Positions 52,379 through 60,858 of a stretch of DNA of 64,000 bases are shown here, one piece after another; within the stretch, counting starts at the first letter, position 1; the number at the start of each line of letters is the position of its first letter. Both the position numbers and the translations under genes were made by a program. The notes under the pieces were generated by a model. That model did not search any database. It was given only the letters and a program-made list of their open reading frames with translations, and was not told the origin of the DNA. Origin of the DNA: Blastococcus sp. CT_GayMR16 (GTDB taxonomy: Bacteria; Actinomycetota; Actinomycetes; Mycobacteriales; Geodermatophilaceae). The stretch is from the NCBI RefSeq assembly GCF_004570875.1, contig NZ_SPQK01000005.1, positions 173,049-237,048 of the forward strand. The letters are read 5' to 3'.

Positions 52379-53266
52379 TCAGGCCGCCCCGTCCGCGGAC
52401 GCGCCCGGCCCGTCCAGATAGCTGGCGGCCGCGACGTACGCCCGCTCGATCCGGTCGGGCACGCCGGAGGGGTCCCGGTAGCGCAGGTTCCGCAGGTCGC
52501 CGGCCGCGGGCGAGGCCTGCTCACCGGACGGCAGCACGTGCAGCGTGACGTCCGGTGGCAGCGCGGCGAGATCGGCGGCGAACCGGTGCCGCCGGGCGAT
52601 CTCGAAGGCGACCGACGCGACCTCCCACGGCCGCGTCGGCGGGCGGAGCGGACGCTCGATCCGCCCCACGTGCAGCACGTAGATCGTCTCGGCGCCGAGC
52701 GCGACCGCCCGGCCGACCGGGATGCTGTGCACCAGCCCCCCGTCCAGGTAGTGCTCGCCGTCGAGCTCGACCGGCGGCAGCAGCCCGGGGACCGCGCAGG
52801 ACGCGAGCACCGCGTCGAGCAGATCCCCGTCGGCGAACCAGTGCTCGGCGGCCCGCTCGATGCTGGCCGCGACGCACTGGAAGGGGACCCGGAGCTCGGC
52901 GAAGGTCTGCGCCGGCAGATGCGCCATGAGCAGGTCCCGCAGCGGCTCCCTCGGGTGCAGGTGGGTGCGGGTCCGCACCAGGGTGCCGACGCGGGCGAGC
53001 ACGGACCCTGAGAAGATCCCCTCGGAGGCCAGTTCCCCCCACAGCCCGCGCAACCGGTCCACCGCGCCCGGCGTGGGGTCAGCGGCGACGAACGCGCCGT
53101 TGATCGCCCCCACCGACGTGCCCACGATCAGGTCCGGGCGGATGTGGTGCTCGACCAGGGCCCGGAGCATGCCGACCTCGGCCGCGCCGAGCATCCCCCC
53201 ACCACCGAGGACGAACGCCGTGCCGCCGCGCCCGGCGGGCACCGGTGTCGAGGGCATGGCCCGCAT
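52379..53266 (-). CDS. Patatin-like phospholipase
   Basis: A 295-residue lipolytic enzyme with the Ser-Asp dyad. The oxyanion-hole glycines are LGGGGMLGAAE (21-27), the nucleophile Ser51 lies in VGTSVGAING (G-x-S-x-G), and the Asp is in HYLDGGLVHS. It would hydrolyse ester bonds of phospholipids or neutral lipids. ATG 53266 has no clear Shine-Dalgarno sequence (53257 is an alternative). It forms a two-gene unit with the acyltransferase. Confidence 0.9.
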   Translation of the reverse strand: MRAMPSTPVPAGRGGTAFVLGGGGMLGAAEVGMLRALVEHHIRPDLIVGTSVGAINGAFVAADPTPGAVDRLRGLWGELASEGIFSGSVLARVGTLVRTRTHLHPREPLRDLLMAHLPAQTFAELRVPFQCVAASIERAAEHWFADGDLLDAVLASCAVPGLLPPVELDGEHYLDGGLVHSIPVGRAVALGAETIYVLHVGRIERPLRPPTRPWEVASVAFEIARRHRFAADLAALPPDVTLHVLPSGEQASPAAGDLRNLRYRDPSGVPDRIERAYVAAASYLDGPGASADGAA

Positions 53267-53322
53267 GGTGCCATCCGCGGTAGCCCCGGCAGCACGCGCC
53301 GGCCGACCTGGGGGTCGCGCGG

Positions 53323-55443
53323 CTACGGCAGCGCCGACAGCGCGTCCGTCAGCAACGCGACGAGCGCCTCGAGCTGCACGTCGGCCGATGACGGCACGTC
53401 CTCCTCCGAGCCGTCGAGCGCCCGAGCAGCGAGCCCCGCCTTGCTGTCGATCAGCTCGGCGATCCGGCTGTCGATGGTCTGCGCGGCGATGATGCGCCAC
53501 GCGGTGACGGGTTCCGCCTGACCGATGCGGTGGCTGCGGTCGATGGCCTGCGTCTGCTCCGCATCGGTCCAGGAGAGCTCTGCGAGCACGATGTTGGAGG
53601 CGACCTGCAGGTTGAGACCCACACCGGCCGCCGTCAGGGAGCAGACCGCGATGGCGACGTCGGGATCGTTCACGAACGCGTCGATGTTCTTCTGCCGCGA
53701 CGTCGGCGTCTGGTCGCCACGGATCGACGAGTAGGGGATCCCCTGTCCGGCGAAAGTCTCCTCGGCGATGTCCATCACGTCGACGTGCTTGGCGAAGAAG
53801 ACCACCTTGCCCGCGCTCCGCGCGAGCTGTGCCGCGTAGTCGGCGGCGAGGCCGGCCTTCGCCTGGCCGATGCGTCGCATCATGCTGAAGACGTTCTCGC
53901 CGTCCTTCGTCGCGGCCGTGTCCTTCAGTTCCGCCCTGGCCACCCTGCGCACGATTTCGCGGTCGATGCCGTCGGCGACGGAGCCGGCCGCGCGCCTGGC
54001 GAGCGCGCTCTCGTACCGCGACACCAGGCGGCTGGCGAGGTTCCGCTCGGCCGCCCGGATCGACCGGCCGGCCTTGTCGTCGAGCTCGACGGGGAGGTCG
54101 GCGATGCGGCGGGCGGGGATGTCCGCCGCCACGTCCACCTTGCGGCGACGGACGATGCCGAGGTCGATCACGCACCGGCGCGCGGCGGGGTAGAAGCCGG
54201 GGTCAGCGGGTGTCAGGCCCGTGTCCTCCAGGGAATCCATCAGCTCGGTGAGGGGCTTGGTCTCGTCGATCCAACCGAGGAACTGCCAAATCGCGCGGAA
54301 GTCCTCGATGTCGTTGATCAGTGGCGTGCCGGTGAGTGCCATCAGCAGCGGACGCGCGAGGCGGGAGCGGATGCGCTCGGAGAGTTCCAGGACGTGCTGC
54401 GAGCGCTGCGAGGTCTTGTTCTTGATGAAGTGCGCCTCGTCGACGACCATGCCGCGGAAGCCGAAGGTGCCGATCCACCCCACGTGCCGGTCGAGCACCT
54501 CGTAGTTGACGATCACGATGTCGGCGAAGCCGTCGATCGTGTCGCCGTTGCCGTGGATGACGGTGGCCGAGCGGTGGGGTGTCCAGAGGCCGGCCTCGCG
54601 CGCCCAGTTGGTCTTGACGACGTTCGGGACGACGACGAGCAGGGGGTAGGCGTTCGCTGCCTCCGCGGCGAGCAGTGCCTGGGCCGTCTTACCCAGGCCC
54701 GGCTCGTCGGCGAGCAGGAAGGTCCGGTGGCCGGCCGCGGCCGCGGCGACGACCTGCGCCTGGTGCGGCATGAGCTCGCGCCCACCCGGCGCGAGCCGGG
54801 AGGCCTGCGCGGGCAGCGCCATGCACGCCGCGTCACCGCCGCCGGCACGCTCGAACGAACTGAGCAGCGGGCCCAGCAGCTCCCACCCGGCCAGGCGGCG
54901 CGGACGGACCGCGCTCTGCCGGACGGCAGAGAAGTCAGGAGCCAGGAAGGGGTTGGCCAGCTGTCGTGAGACGACCGACTGCGGCACGACCCGACGCTCG
55001 GTGGTGGGCGACTGTGCCTCGCGCTGCGTCGGCTGGACCTCCTCGGGGGGCGGCTCTCTACCGACGGCCCGCATCATGTCCCGCTTGAGCGCCCGGGCCG
55101 CGTCGGAGACGACGGCGTCCCCGGTCAGCAGCGAGAGGAGGGCGGGGTCGCGTACGGCGGTCTTCGCGAGGATCGTCCCGATGCCGTCGAGGCGCTTGAG
55201 CTGCTCGGCCCGCTGGGTGTTGCTGGTCTCCTCCGCCCGGACCCGCGCGTGCTCCTCGCGCACCATCAGCGCGACGACCTGGAACTTCGTGCGCACCGCG
55301 GGCGTCACGGGGCCGCGCTGGGCGGCCGCCTCGACCTCGCGGACGGCGCGGGCGAGCACCGCGATGACATCGTCGCGGCCGCGCCGCTGGCTCCGCGGGG
55401 CGGTGCGGCGAGTGCCCGTCCGGGGCTGGCCTCGTCGGGCCAC
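53323..55443 (-). CDS. SNF2/DEAD-box-type helicase
   Basis: A 706-residue SNF2-superfamily ATPase. GTG 55443 is chosen because AGGAGG lies 5 bases upstream; longer frames run back through a tRNA. Walker A is ADEPGLGKT (245-253), DEAH is at 335-338, LMALTGTPLINDIEDF follows, and the C-terminal lobe has SLTAAGVGLNLQVASN and SHRIGQAEPVTAW. The N-terminal 220 residues are a helical domain I do not recognise. No methyltransferase or nuclease gene is adjacent, so a role in DNA repair or defence is open. The location beside a tRNA is typical for mobile DNA. Confidence 0.9.
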   Translation of the reverse strand: MARRGQPRTGTRRTAPRSQRRGRDDVIAVLARAVREVEAAAQRGPVTPAVRTKFQVVALMVREEHARVRAEETSNTQRAEQLKRLDGIGTILAKTAVRDPALLSLLTGDAVVSDAARALKRDMMRAVGREPPPEEVQPTQREAQSPTTERRVVPQSVVSRQLANPFLAPDFSAVRQSAVRPRRLAGWELLGPLLSSFERAGGGDAACMALPAQASRLAPGGRELMPHQAQVVAAAAAGHRTFLLADEPGLGKTAQALLAAEAANAYPLLVVVPNVVKTNWAREAGLWTPHRSATVIHGNGDTIDGFADIVIVNYEVLDRHVGWIGTFGFRGMVVDEAHFIKNKTSQRSQHVLELSERIRSRLARPLLMALTGTPLINDIEDFRAIWQFLGWIDETKPLTELMDSLEDTGLTPADPGFYPAARRCVIDLGIVRRRKVDVAADIPARRIADLPVELDDKAGRSIRAAERNLASRLVSRYESALARRAAGSVADGIDREIVRRVARAELKDTAATKDGENVFSMMRRIGQAKAGLAADYAAQLARSAGKVVFFAKHVDVMDIAEETFAGQGIPYSSIRGDQTPTSRQKNIDAFVNDPDVAIAVCSLTAAGVGLNLQVASNIVLAELSWTDAEQTQAIDRSHRIGQAEPVTAWRIIAAQTIDSRIAELIDSKAGLAARALDGSEEDVPSSADVQLEALVALLTDALSALP

Positions 55444-55628
55444 GGGCTCCTCCTCTGGAATGCCGGCCACGGGTTGCGGCGGCGGCTGCCGCACGCAGCC
55501 CGCGGTGGGGCCGTGCATGGTGCGAGGAGTCGCCCGGGGGCTACTCCGACACGCGAGTCGGACCCACGGATCTGCGAGAGATCGACGCGTCGGGGGCTGA
55601 CTGCCCGCCCACGGTGGGACCTGGGAGA

Positions 55629-55662
55629 AACCGGCCCTCACAGCGAACTGTGAGGACCGGTT
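55629..55662 (-). terminator. Hairpin terminator of the first tRNA-fMet
   Basis: A 15-bp stem with one mismatch (AACCGGCCCTCACAG and its partner) and a CGAA loop. On the minus strand it is followed by TTTCTC. It lies directly downstream of the tRNA. Confidence 0.8.
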
Positions 55663-55664
55663 GA

Positions 55665-55741
55665 TGGTAGCGGGGGCAGGATTCGAACCTGCGACCTCTG
55701 GGTTATGAGCCCAGCGAGCTACCGAGCTGCTCCACCCCGCG
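55665..55741 (-). tRNA. tRNA-fMet (CAT), CCA encoded
   Basis: A 77-nt gene with anticodon CAT. The acceptor stem starts CGCGGGG with an unpaired C1 and the anticodon stem ends in three G:C pairs (GGGCTCATAACCC), both marks of an initiator tRNA. TTCGAAT forms the T loop. The CCA end is encoded. A second copy lies 771 bp away. Confidence 0.96.
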
Positions 55742-55857
55742 TCGGTAGATCCCAGGTTACACGCCCGCGGGGTGCGATTCGACGACACCCGTGACAGCCC
55801 CGTCACACCGGTCCCAGGGACGCGCGCGCCTTCCCGGGCGCACGCCGTACCCCCGCT

Positions 55858-55863
55858 TACAGT
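55858..55863 (+). promoter_or_regulatory. Candidate -10 box (TACAGT) for leaderless gene at 55871
   Basis: TACAGT ends 7 bases before GTG 55871; no Shine-Dalgarno sequence. Confidence 0.5.
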
Positions 55864-55870
55864 CCGGCAC

Positions 55871-56353
55871 GTGGCGTGGGACGAGGCGGCGAGCATGTTC
55901 GCCGGACAGCCGCAGCCCGTGGAGATCCACCACCGGGGCATCTGGTACTCCGGCGAGCTCGTCGGCTGGCGTCACGAGAGCAACGGCCGGGTCGCCGCCC
56001 GGGTGCGCTGCCGGGTGGACGGCCTCCGGCACTCCACCTGGAAGGACCTCGCCGACCTGCGCCTGCCCGACCCCAAGCACCCGCCGCACCGCGAGCCGTT
56101 CCCGGCCGTCGTCCGGCGGCCCGTCCCGGAGATCCCCCAGGACGACGGGGACGACGCCACCCGCCCGCACGCCCTGCTGGCCGCCATGCGCACCCGCCCG
56201 GCGAAGCCGGCCCATGCCACGACCCCGCCCGCGCGGCCCGCGGAGGTCGAGCCGACGGTGCTTCCCGAGCCGCGCCTGCCGCGCGAGACGTTCGGCGACA
56301 CCCGCCGCTACGAGCCGCTGGACCGCCGCTCCGCCTACCTCAGCGTCGTCTGA
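55871..56353 (+). CDS. Uncharacterised protein between the two initiator tRNAs
   Basis: A 160-residue protein from GTG 55871. I do not recognise it. An N-terminal segment QPVEIHHRGIWYSGELVGWRH followed by VAARVRCRVDGLRHSTWKDL suggests a small beta barrel, possibly nucleic-acid binding. The C-terminal half is Pro/Arg rich and low in order. No membrane segment. Position between two tRNA genes is unusual. Members appear to be restricted to close relatives, by inference. Confidence 0.65.
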   Translation: MAWDEAASMFAGQPQPVEIHHRGIWYSGELVGWRHESNGRVAARVRCRVDGLRHSTWKDLADLRLPDPKHPPHREPFPAVVRRPVPEIPQDDGDDATRPHALLAAMRTRPAKPAHATTPPARPAEVEPTVLPEPRLPRETFGDTRRYEPLDRRSAYLSVV

Positions 56354-56400
56354 ACGAGGGCCGGCCCCGATGGCCGGCGACGAGCCGTGGGAACGAGAAA

Positions 56401-56424
56401 GCCCGGCCCCCGAGAGGGCCGGGC
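56401..56424. terminator. Hairpin terminator before the second tRNA-fMet
   Basis: GCCCGGCCC, six-base loop, GGGCCGGGC, then TT. It serves the gene at 55871 and, on the other strand, follows the second tRNA. Confidence 0.8.
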
Positions 56425-56435
56425 TTCCGTCGTCG

Positions 56436-56509
56436 TAGCGGGGGCAGGATTCGAACCTGCGACCTCTGGGTTATGAGCCCAGCGAGCTACCGAGCTGCTC
56501 CACCCCGCG
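56436..56509 (-). tRNA. tRNA-fMet (CAT), CCA not encoded
   Basis: The 74-nt body is identical to the copy at 55668-55741, including 7 bp of 5' flank. The 3' end reads CGA instead of CCA, so the CCA must be added by nucleotidyltransferase. Confidence 0.96.
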
Positions 56510-56576
56510 TCGGTAGGAGGAACTCTACCAGCCGGTGGTGGGGGGAGGGAGCGGGGGCGCCGCACCCTCCCCCGGG

Positions 56577-59555
56577 TCACCCGGTCGGGCTCGCCGGCGC
56601 CGCGGACTGCGCGGCCTGATAGGCGGTCACCGCGTTCTGCAGGTCCTCCAGCGCCCGTCCCTGGCCGGCGAAGTCGCCGTTGCGCTGTGCGGTCTCCAGC
56701 GCTTGCAGCGCCGACTGGATGCCGGCCACCGCCTGGTCCAGCGCCGGGTTGCTGCCGGTGGCGCCCCCGCCGTCCGGGGCCGGGGTCGTGGGCGTCGCGG
56801 GCGTGGTGCTCGGCGTCGACGGCTCGGTGGGCGTCGCGCCGCCGCCCGTGGCCGACTCCCCCGTGCCGGCTCCGAACACCTGGTCGAGGGCCTCTTCGAG
56901 GGTGTCGGCGTAGCCCACGCGGTCGCCGTAGTTGACCAGCACCTTCTGCAGCAGCGGGAAGGAGTTCTCCGCCCGCCCCTGCACGTACAGCGGCTCGACG
57001 TAGAGCAGCCCGCTCCCGCCGATCGGCAGGGTGAGCAGGTTGCCGAAGACCGCCCGGGACTCCTGGCTGTTGAACAGCGTCAGGTCCGGTCTGACCTGGT
57101 TGTTCGTGATGAACGACTGCTGCACCTGCTGCGGCCCCCGGAACGGGGTGTTGCCGGGCAATCGGAGCACCTGGATCTCGCCGTAGGTCTCCGGATCGCT
57201 CGAGGCGGAGATGAACGAGGACAGGTTCTCGCGGTTGAACGCGTTCAGGGCGCTGGTGAGCTGGAAGCTGGCCACGTCGTCCCCCGGACGCTGGGCCAGG
57301 ATGTAGTACGGCGGCTGCGCGTCCTGGGTCTCCCGGGTCGGGTCGTCGGGCACCTGCCAGCGGTCGTTCTGGTTGTAGAAGTCGACCGGATTCGAGACGT
57401 GGTAGCGCGTCAGGATGTCCCGCTGCAGCTTGAACAGGTCCTCCGGGTAGCGGACGTGACTCATCAGCTCCTCGGGGATGTCGTCGTGCGGCAGCACCGT
57501 GTCGGGGAAGGCCTTCATGTAGGTCTGGAGGATCGGGTCGTCCTCGTCCCACTCGTACAGCGTCACCGTGCCGTCGTAGGCGTCGACCGTCGCCTTCACG
57601 GAGTTGCGGATGTAGTTGAACTGGTCGTTTGGCAGCGCCGTCGTCCCCGCCCCGGTGAGCGAGTCCTGGGCCGTCGTCCCCAGGTCGCGGAGCTCGGAGT
57701 AGGGGTAGGCGTCCGACGTCGTGTAGCCGTCGAGGATCCAGGTCACCCGGCCGTCGATGACCGCGGGATACGGGTCGCCGTCGACCTCCAGGAACGGGGC
57801 GGCCTTCTCCACGCGGTCCCGGGGGTCGCGGACGTAGAGCACCTTCGACTCGTCGTTGACCGCGCCCGAGAGCAGGAAGTTGCGCTCCCGGTAGTAGATG
57901 GCGAAGGTCAGCTGCCGGAAGAAGCTGCCGATCGAGACGCCGCCGTCACCCCCGTAGGTGTTGTTGATCTGGCCCTCGTCGGAGCCGTCCTCGGGCTGGT
58001 CGAACTCGCGCGGCTCCGATCCCTCCGGAGCACCGACGACGCTGTAGACGTCCTGCCCGCCCTGCTGGATCAGCTCGCCGTAGTAGATCCGCGGCTGGTC
58101 GACCTCGATGTTGCCGGTGGTCGGCAGGTCCTTGGTCGTGAAGTTGGGCTCGCCGCCCTCCTGGCCGGCCACGACCTCGTTCGCCGGCGCGGCCACGAAG
58201 CCGTTGCCGTGCGTGTAGACGGTGTGCCGGTTGATCCAGCTGTCCTGGTTCTCCGACAGCCCCTCGCTGTTGAGCTCGCGGACGGCGACGACGTAGTCGC
58301 GGGTCCTGTCCTCACCGGTCGCCGGGTCCGGCAGGGTGTACCGGTCGATGTCGAGCTTCTCGGGGAACCCGTAGACGTTGCGGATCTGCTGACGCGCGGT
58401 GAACGTGGCCGACAGGACGTTGGGGTCGAGCAGCCGGGCGTTCGGGATGGTCTCGGTGTCGTTGCGGAGCTCGGCCTGGGCCGCCTGGGTGTCGACCTCG
58501 TCGCCGGTGCTGCTCTGGGCGTAGTCGACGTAGTTGATGTCGTCGAGCCCGTAGGCCGCCAGCGTCGAATTGATCGCCCGCTCGATGTAGGGCGCTTCCT
58601 TCTGGTCGGCGCTCGGGCGGACCACGAACTGCTGGACGATCGCCGGATAGGCGACGCCGATGACCAGGCTGGAGATCAGCAGCAGCACCAGCGCCGCGGC
58701 CGGCAGCAGGAAGTTGCGGACGAGGATGTTGGCGAAGAAGGCCAGCGCGCAGACGGCCGCGACGAAGACCAGGATCGTCTTGGGCACCAGGAGGGCGTTG
58801 ACGTCGGTGTAGCTCGCGCCGGTGAAGACCTCACCGCGGTCGGAGTAGACGAGTCCGTAGCGGTCCAGCCAGTAGGCGACCGCCTTCAGCGCGACGAACA
58901 GGCCCAGCAGGACCGACAGCTGCACCCGGGCGCCCGCGGTGAGCTTCTGCCCCGGCGTCTGCAGGCGCAGGCCCCCGAACACGTAGTGGGTGAGCACCGA
59001 GCCGATCAGCGCCAGCAGCACGATGGCGAACCCGAAGCCCAGGGCCAGTCGGTAGAAGGGGTAGTCGAAGACGAAGAAGGACAGGTCGATCCCGAACTGC
59101 GGATCGGTGCGCCCGAAGTCGGTGCTGTTGCGGAAGGTCAGCCAGGTCTGCCAGCTGCCCTGGGCGGTGAACCCGGCGAACAGGCCGAGGACGACGGCGA
59201 CCGCGGTGAGCACGAGGCCGCGGCGCGGCTCCAGCGACTGGCGGTAGCGCTCGAGGTTCTGCTGCTCCAGCGACATCGGCCGGAAGGTGGGCCGGAACCG
59301 GTAGGCGAGGTAGATCGCCGTGGCGGTCAGCCCGCCGGTGGCGACGCCGGCGACGGCGAACAGCAGCGCCCGGGTCTGCAGCTCGGTCCAGAACACCTCG
59401 GTGTAGCGCGTCTCGTCGAACCACAGGTAGTCGACGTAGACGTTGGTCAACGTCCCGATCACCGTGAACAGCACGAGCAGCACGGCGACAGCGCCGAGAA
59501 CCAGCTTGGCGCGCCGCGAGAGCGTCGGCACCGGCACGGGGGGCCGCATGGCCAC
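56577..59555 (-). CDS. UPF0182 family large membrane protein
   Basis: A 992-residue protein of the UPF0182 (COG1615) family, orthologous by position to Rv3193c. GTG 59555 follows AAGGAG. Seven N-terminal hydrophobic helices (up to residue about 300), then a large extracytoplasmic domain and a Gly/Pro/Thr-rich linker at about 905-940, then a short helical end. Conserved VDYLWFDETRYTEVFW and ARPNR-type residues are present in the first helices. Function is unknown in any organism. Confidence 0.93.
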   Translation of the reverse strand: MAMRPPVPVPTLSRRAKLVLGAVAVLLVLFTVIGTLTNVYVDYLWFDETRYTEVFWTELQTRALLFAVAGVATGGLTATAIYLAYRFRPTFRPMSLEQQNLERYRQSLEPRRGLVLTAVAVVLGLFAGFTAQGSWQTWLTFRNSTDFGRTDPQFGIDLSFFVFDYPFYRLALGFGFAIVLLALIGSVLTHYVFGGLRLQTPGQKLTAGARVQLSVLLGLFVALKAVAYWLDRYGLVYSDRGEVFTGASYTDVNALLVPKTILVFVAAVCALAFFANILVRNFLLPAAALVLLLISSLVIGVAYPAIVQQFVVRPSADQKEAPYIERAINSTLAAYGLDDINYVDYAQSSTGDEVDTQAAQAELRNDTETIPNARLLDPNVLSATFTARQQIRNVYGFPEKLDIDRYTLPDPATGEDRTRDYVVAVRELNSEGLSENQDSWINRHTVYTHGNGFVAAPANEVVAGQEGGEPNFTTKDLPTTGNIEVDQPRIYYGELIQQGGQDVYSVVGAPEGSEPREFDQPEDGSDEGQINNTYGGDGGVSIGSFFRQLTFAIYYRERNFLLSGAVNDESKVLYVRDPRDRVEKAAPFLEVDGDPYPAVIDGRVTWILDGYTTSDAYPYSELRDLGTTAQDSLTGAGTTALPNDQFNYIRNSVKATVDAYDGTVTLYEWDEDDPILQTYMKAFPDTVLPHDDIPEELMSHVRYPEDLFKLQRDILTRYHVSNPVDFYNQNDRWQVPDDPTRETQDAQPPYYILAQRPGDDVASFQLTSALNAFNRENLSSFISASSDPETYGEIQVLRLPGNTPFRGPQQVQQSFITNNQVRPDLTLFNSQESRAVFGNLLTLPIGGSGLLYVEPLYVQGRAENSFPLLQKVLVNYGDRVGYADTLEEALDQVFGAGTGESATGGGATPTEPSTPSTTPATPTTPAPDGGGATGSNPALDQAVAGIQSALQALETAQRNGDFAGQGRALEDLQNAVTAYQAAQSAAPASPTG

Positions 59556-59740
59556 GAGCGGTCTCCTTCAGTTGCAGTCTTCGGTTGCGGAGGACGGTTG
59601 GAACGCGAGTCCCGCTCCACCAGGACAACGCTCCTGGCTGCGCCGGGTTCCCACGCTCCACCGCTCGCCGACAGCTTCCCCCACCGGAGCCGGCTGCGGA
59701 CGGCGGGGCGGCCCGGGCGGCGGCCGCGTCGTGAGGCGGG

Positions 59741-60763
59741 TCAGCAGCCGGCCGGTGTGCGGCCGGCCTCGAAGTCGGAGAGGGCCTTCAGTGCGTCGTC
59801 CAGGCTGGCGACGCGGGCCAGGGGGAAGCCGGGATCGTCGACGCCCGTGGCCTCGGCACAGTTGTCGGCCGGCACGAGGAACAGGTCGGCGCCGATGTCC
59901 TGGGCGGCCACCATCTTCAGCGTGATCCCGCCGATCGGCCCGACGTCGCCCTGTGCGTCGATCGTGCCGGTGCCGGCCACCACGGCGCCGCCGGTGAGGT
60001 CGTCGTCCCCGACCAGGTCGAGGATGCCCAGGGTCAGCATCAGCCCGGCCGAGGGACCGCCGACGTCGGCGACGTCGATCTGGATGTCGAACGGCGCCGA
60101 CGGCTGCTCGAGGACGCTGACGCCCAGCAGCGATCCCTTGCGGTCCTCGGCGGCCTTCGTGGTGATCTGCACCTGTTCCGGCTCCCCGAGGTGCGTGCTG
60201 TCGACGGTCACCGTCGTGCCGCCCGGGATGTCGGTGAGGACCGCCTGCAGGGTGTCGCTGTCCGGCGTCGGCCGGCCGTCGATCGCGTCGATGGTGTCGC
60301 CCTCGAGGAGCAGCGATTCCGACGGCGAGTCCTCGGGGACCTCCTGGACGACGACCTTCACCGGGTAGCCGAGGTGGCCGAGGGCCACGGTCTCGGCCGC
60401 CTGCTCGGAGGTGAGGAACGCCTCGCGGTTGGCTTGCCGGGTCTCCTCCTCGGAACGGTCCGGCGGGTACACCGACTCCTCGGGGACGACGGCGATCTCG
60501 TCGTCGAACCAGCCCCGGACCGCCTGCACGAGGCTGAGCCCGCCCCGGCTGACCCCGACGGTGGTCAGGTTGAGGTTGCCGCTGACCTCGTTGCGGTCGC
60601 GGCCCTCCACGCTGATGATCGGCGAGCCGTCGATGTCGCCGAGCGTGTTGAACGTGGGCCCGGGCACCTGGGCGACGTAGGGCACCGGCAGCGTCGTCCC
60701 GAGGAGCCCGAAGAGCACCAGGAGCACGACGCCGGCGGTCAGGACGGCGATCCGACGGGTCAC
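59741..60763 (-). CDS. PDZ-Lon (YlbL-type) membrane-anchored protease
   Basis: A 340-residue protease. A single N-terminal helix (about 8-28) anchors it, a PDZ domain lies at 135-205 and a C-terminal S16/Lon protease domain holds the Ser238-Lys283 dyad (DVGGPSAGLMLTLG, GGITLKMVAAQ). Start GTG 60763. It corresponds to Rv3194c and Bacillus YlbL; targets are unknown but probably extracytoplasmic. Divergent from the DUF2342 gene with a 95-bp gap. Confidence 0.92.
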   Translation of the reverse strand: MTRRIAVLTAGVVLLVLFGLLGTTLPVPYVAQVPGPTFNTLGDIDGSPIISVEGRDRNEVSGNLNLTTVGVSRGGLSLVQAVRGWFDDEIAVVPEESVYPPDRSEEETRQANREAFLTSEQAAETVALGHLGYPVKVVVQEVPEDSPSESLLLEGDTIDAIDGRPTPDSDTLQAVLTDIPGGTTVTVDSTHLGEPEQVQITTKAAEDRKGSLLGVSVLEQPSAPFDIQIDVADVGGPSAGLMLTLGILDLVGDDDLTGGAVVAGTGTIDAQGDVGPIGGITLKMVAAQDIGADLFLVPADNCAEATGVDDPGFPLARVASLDDALKALSDFEAGRTPAGC

Positions 60764-60846
60764 GACGGGCGAGCCTATGTCGCCTCCCTGTGCGAGGCGT
60801 CCGCCGACGGCGCAAACGTGGGATCCCCGCGGAAAGATCACCCGTC

Positions 60847-60852
60847 TACCGT
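60847..60852 (+). promoter_or_regulatory. Candidate -10 box (TACCGT) for leaderless DUF2342 gene
   Basis: TACCGT ends 6 bases before ATG 60859; no Shine-Dalgarno sequence. Confidence 0.5.
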
Positions 60853-60858
60853 GGACGC

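Noticed and set aside
53323..55941. 872-residue version of the SNF2 gene starting at 55941
   Set aside because: The extra N-terminal part would be translated across the tRNA-fMet and its terminator; a strong Shine-Dalgarno before GTG 55443 marks the real start.
56535..60368. Very long open frame on the plus strand opposite UPF0182 and the PDZ protease
   Set aside because: It is an antisense shadow caused by third-position GC bias; it lacks recognisable domains while the minus-strand genes match known families throughout.
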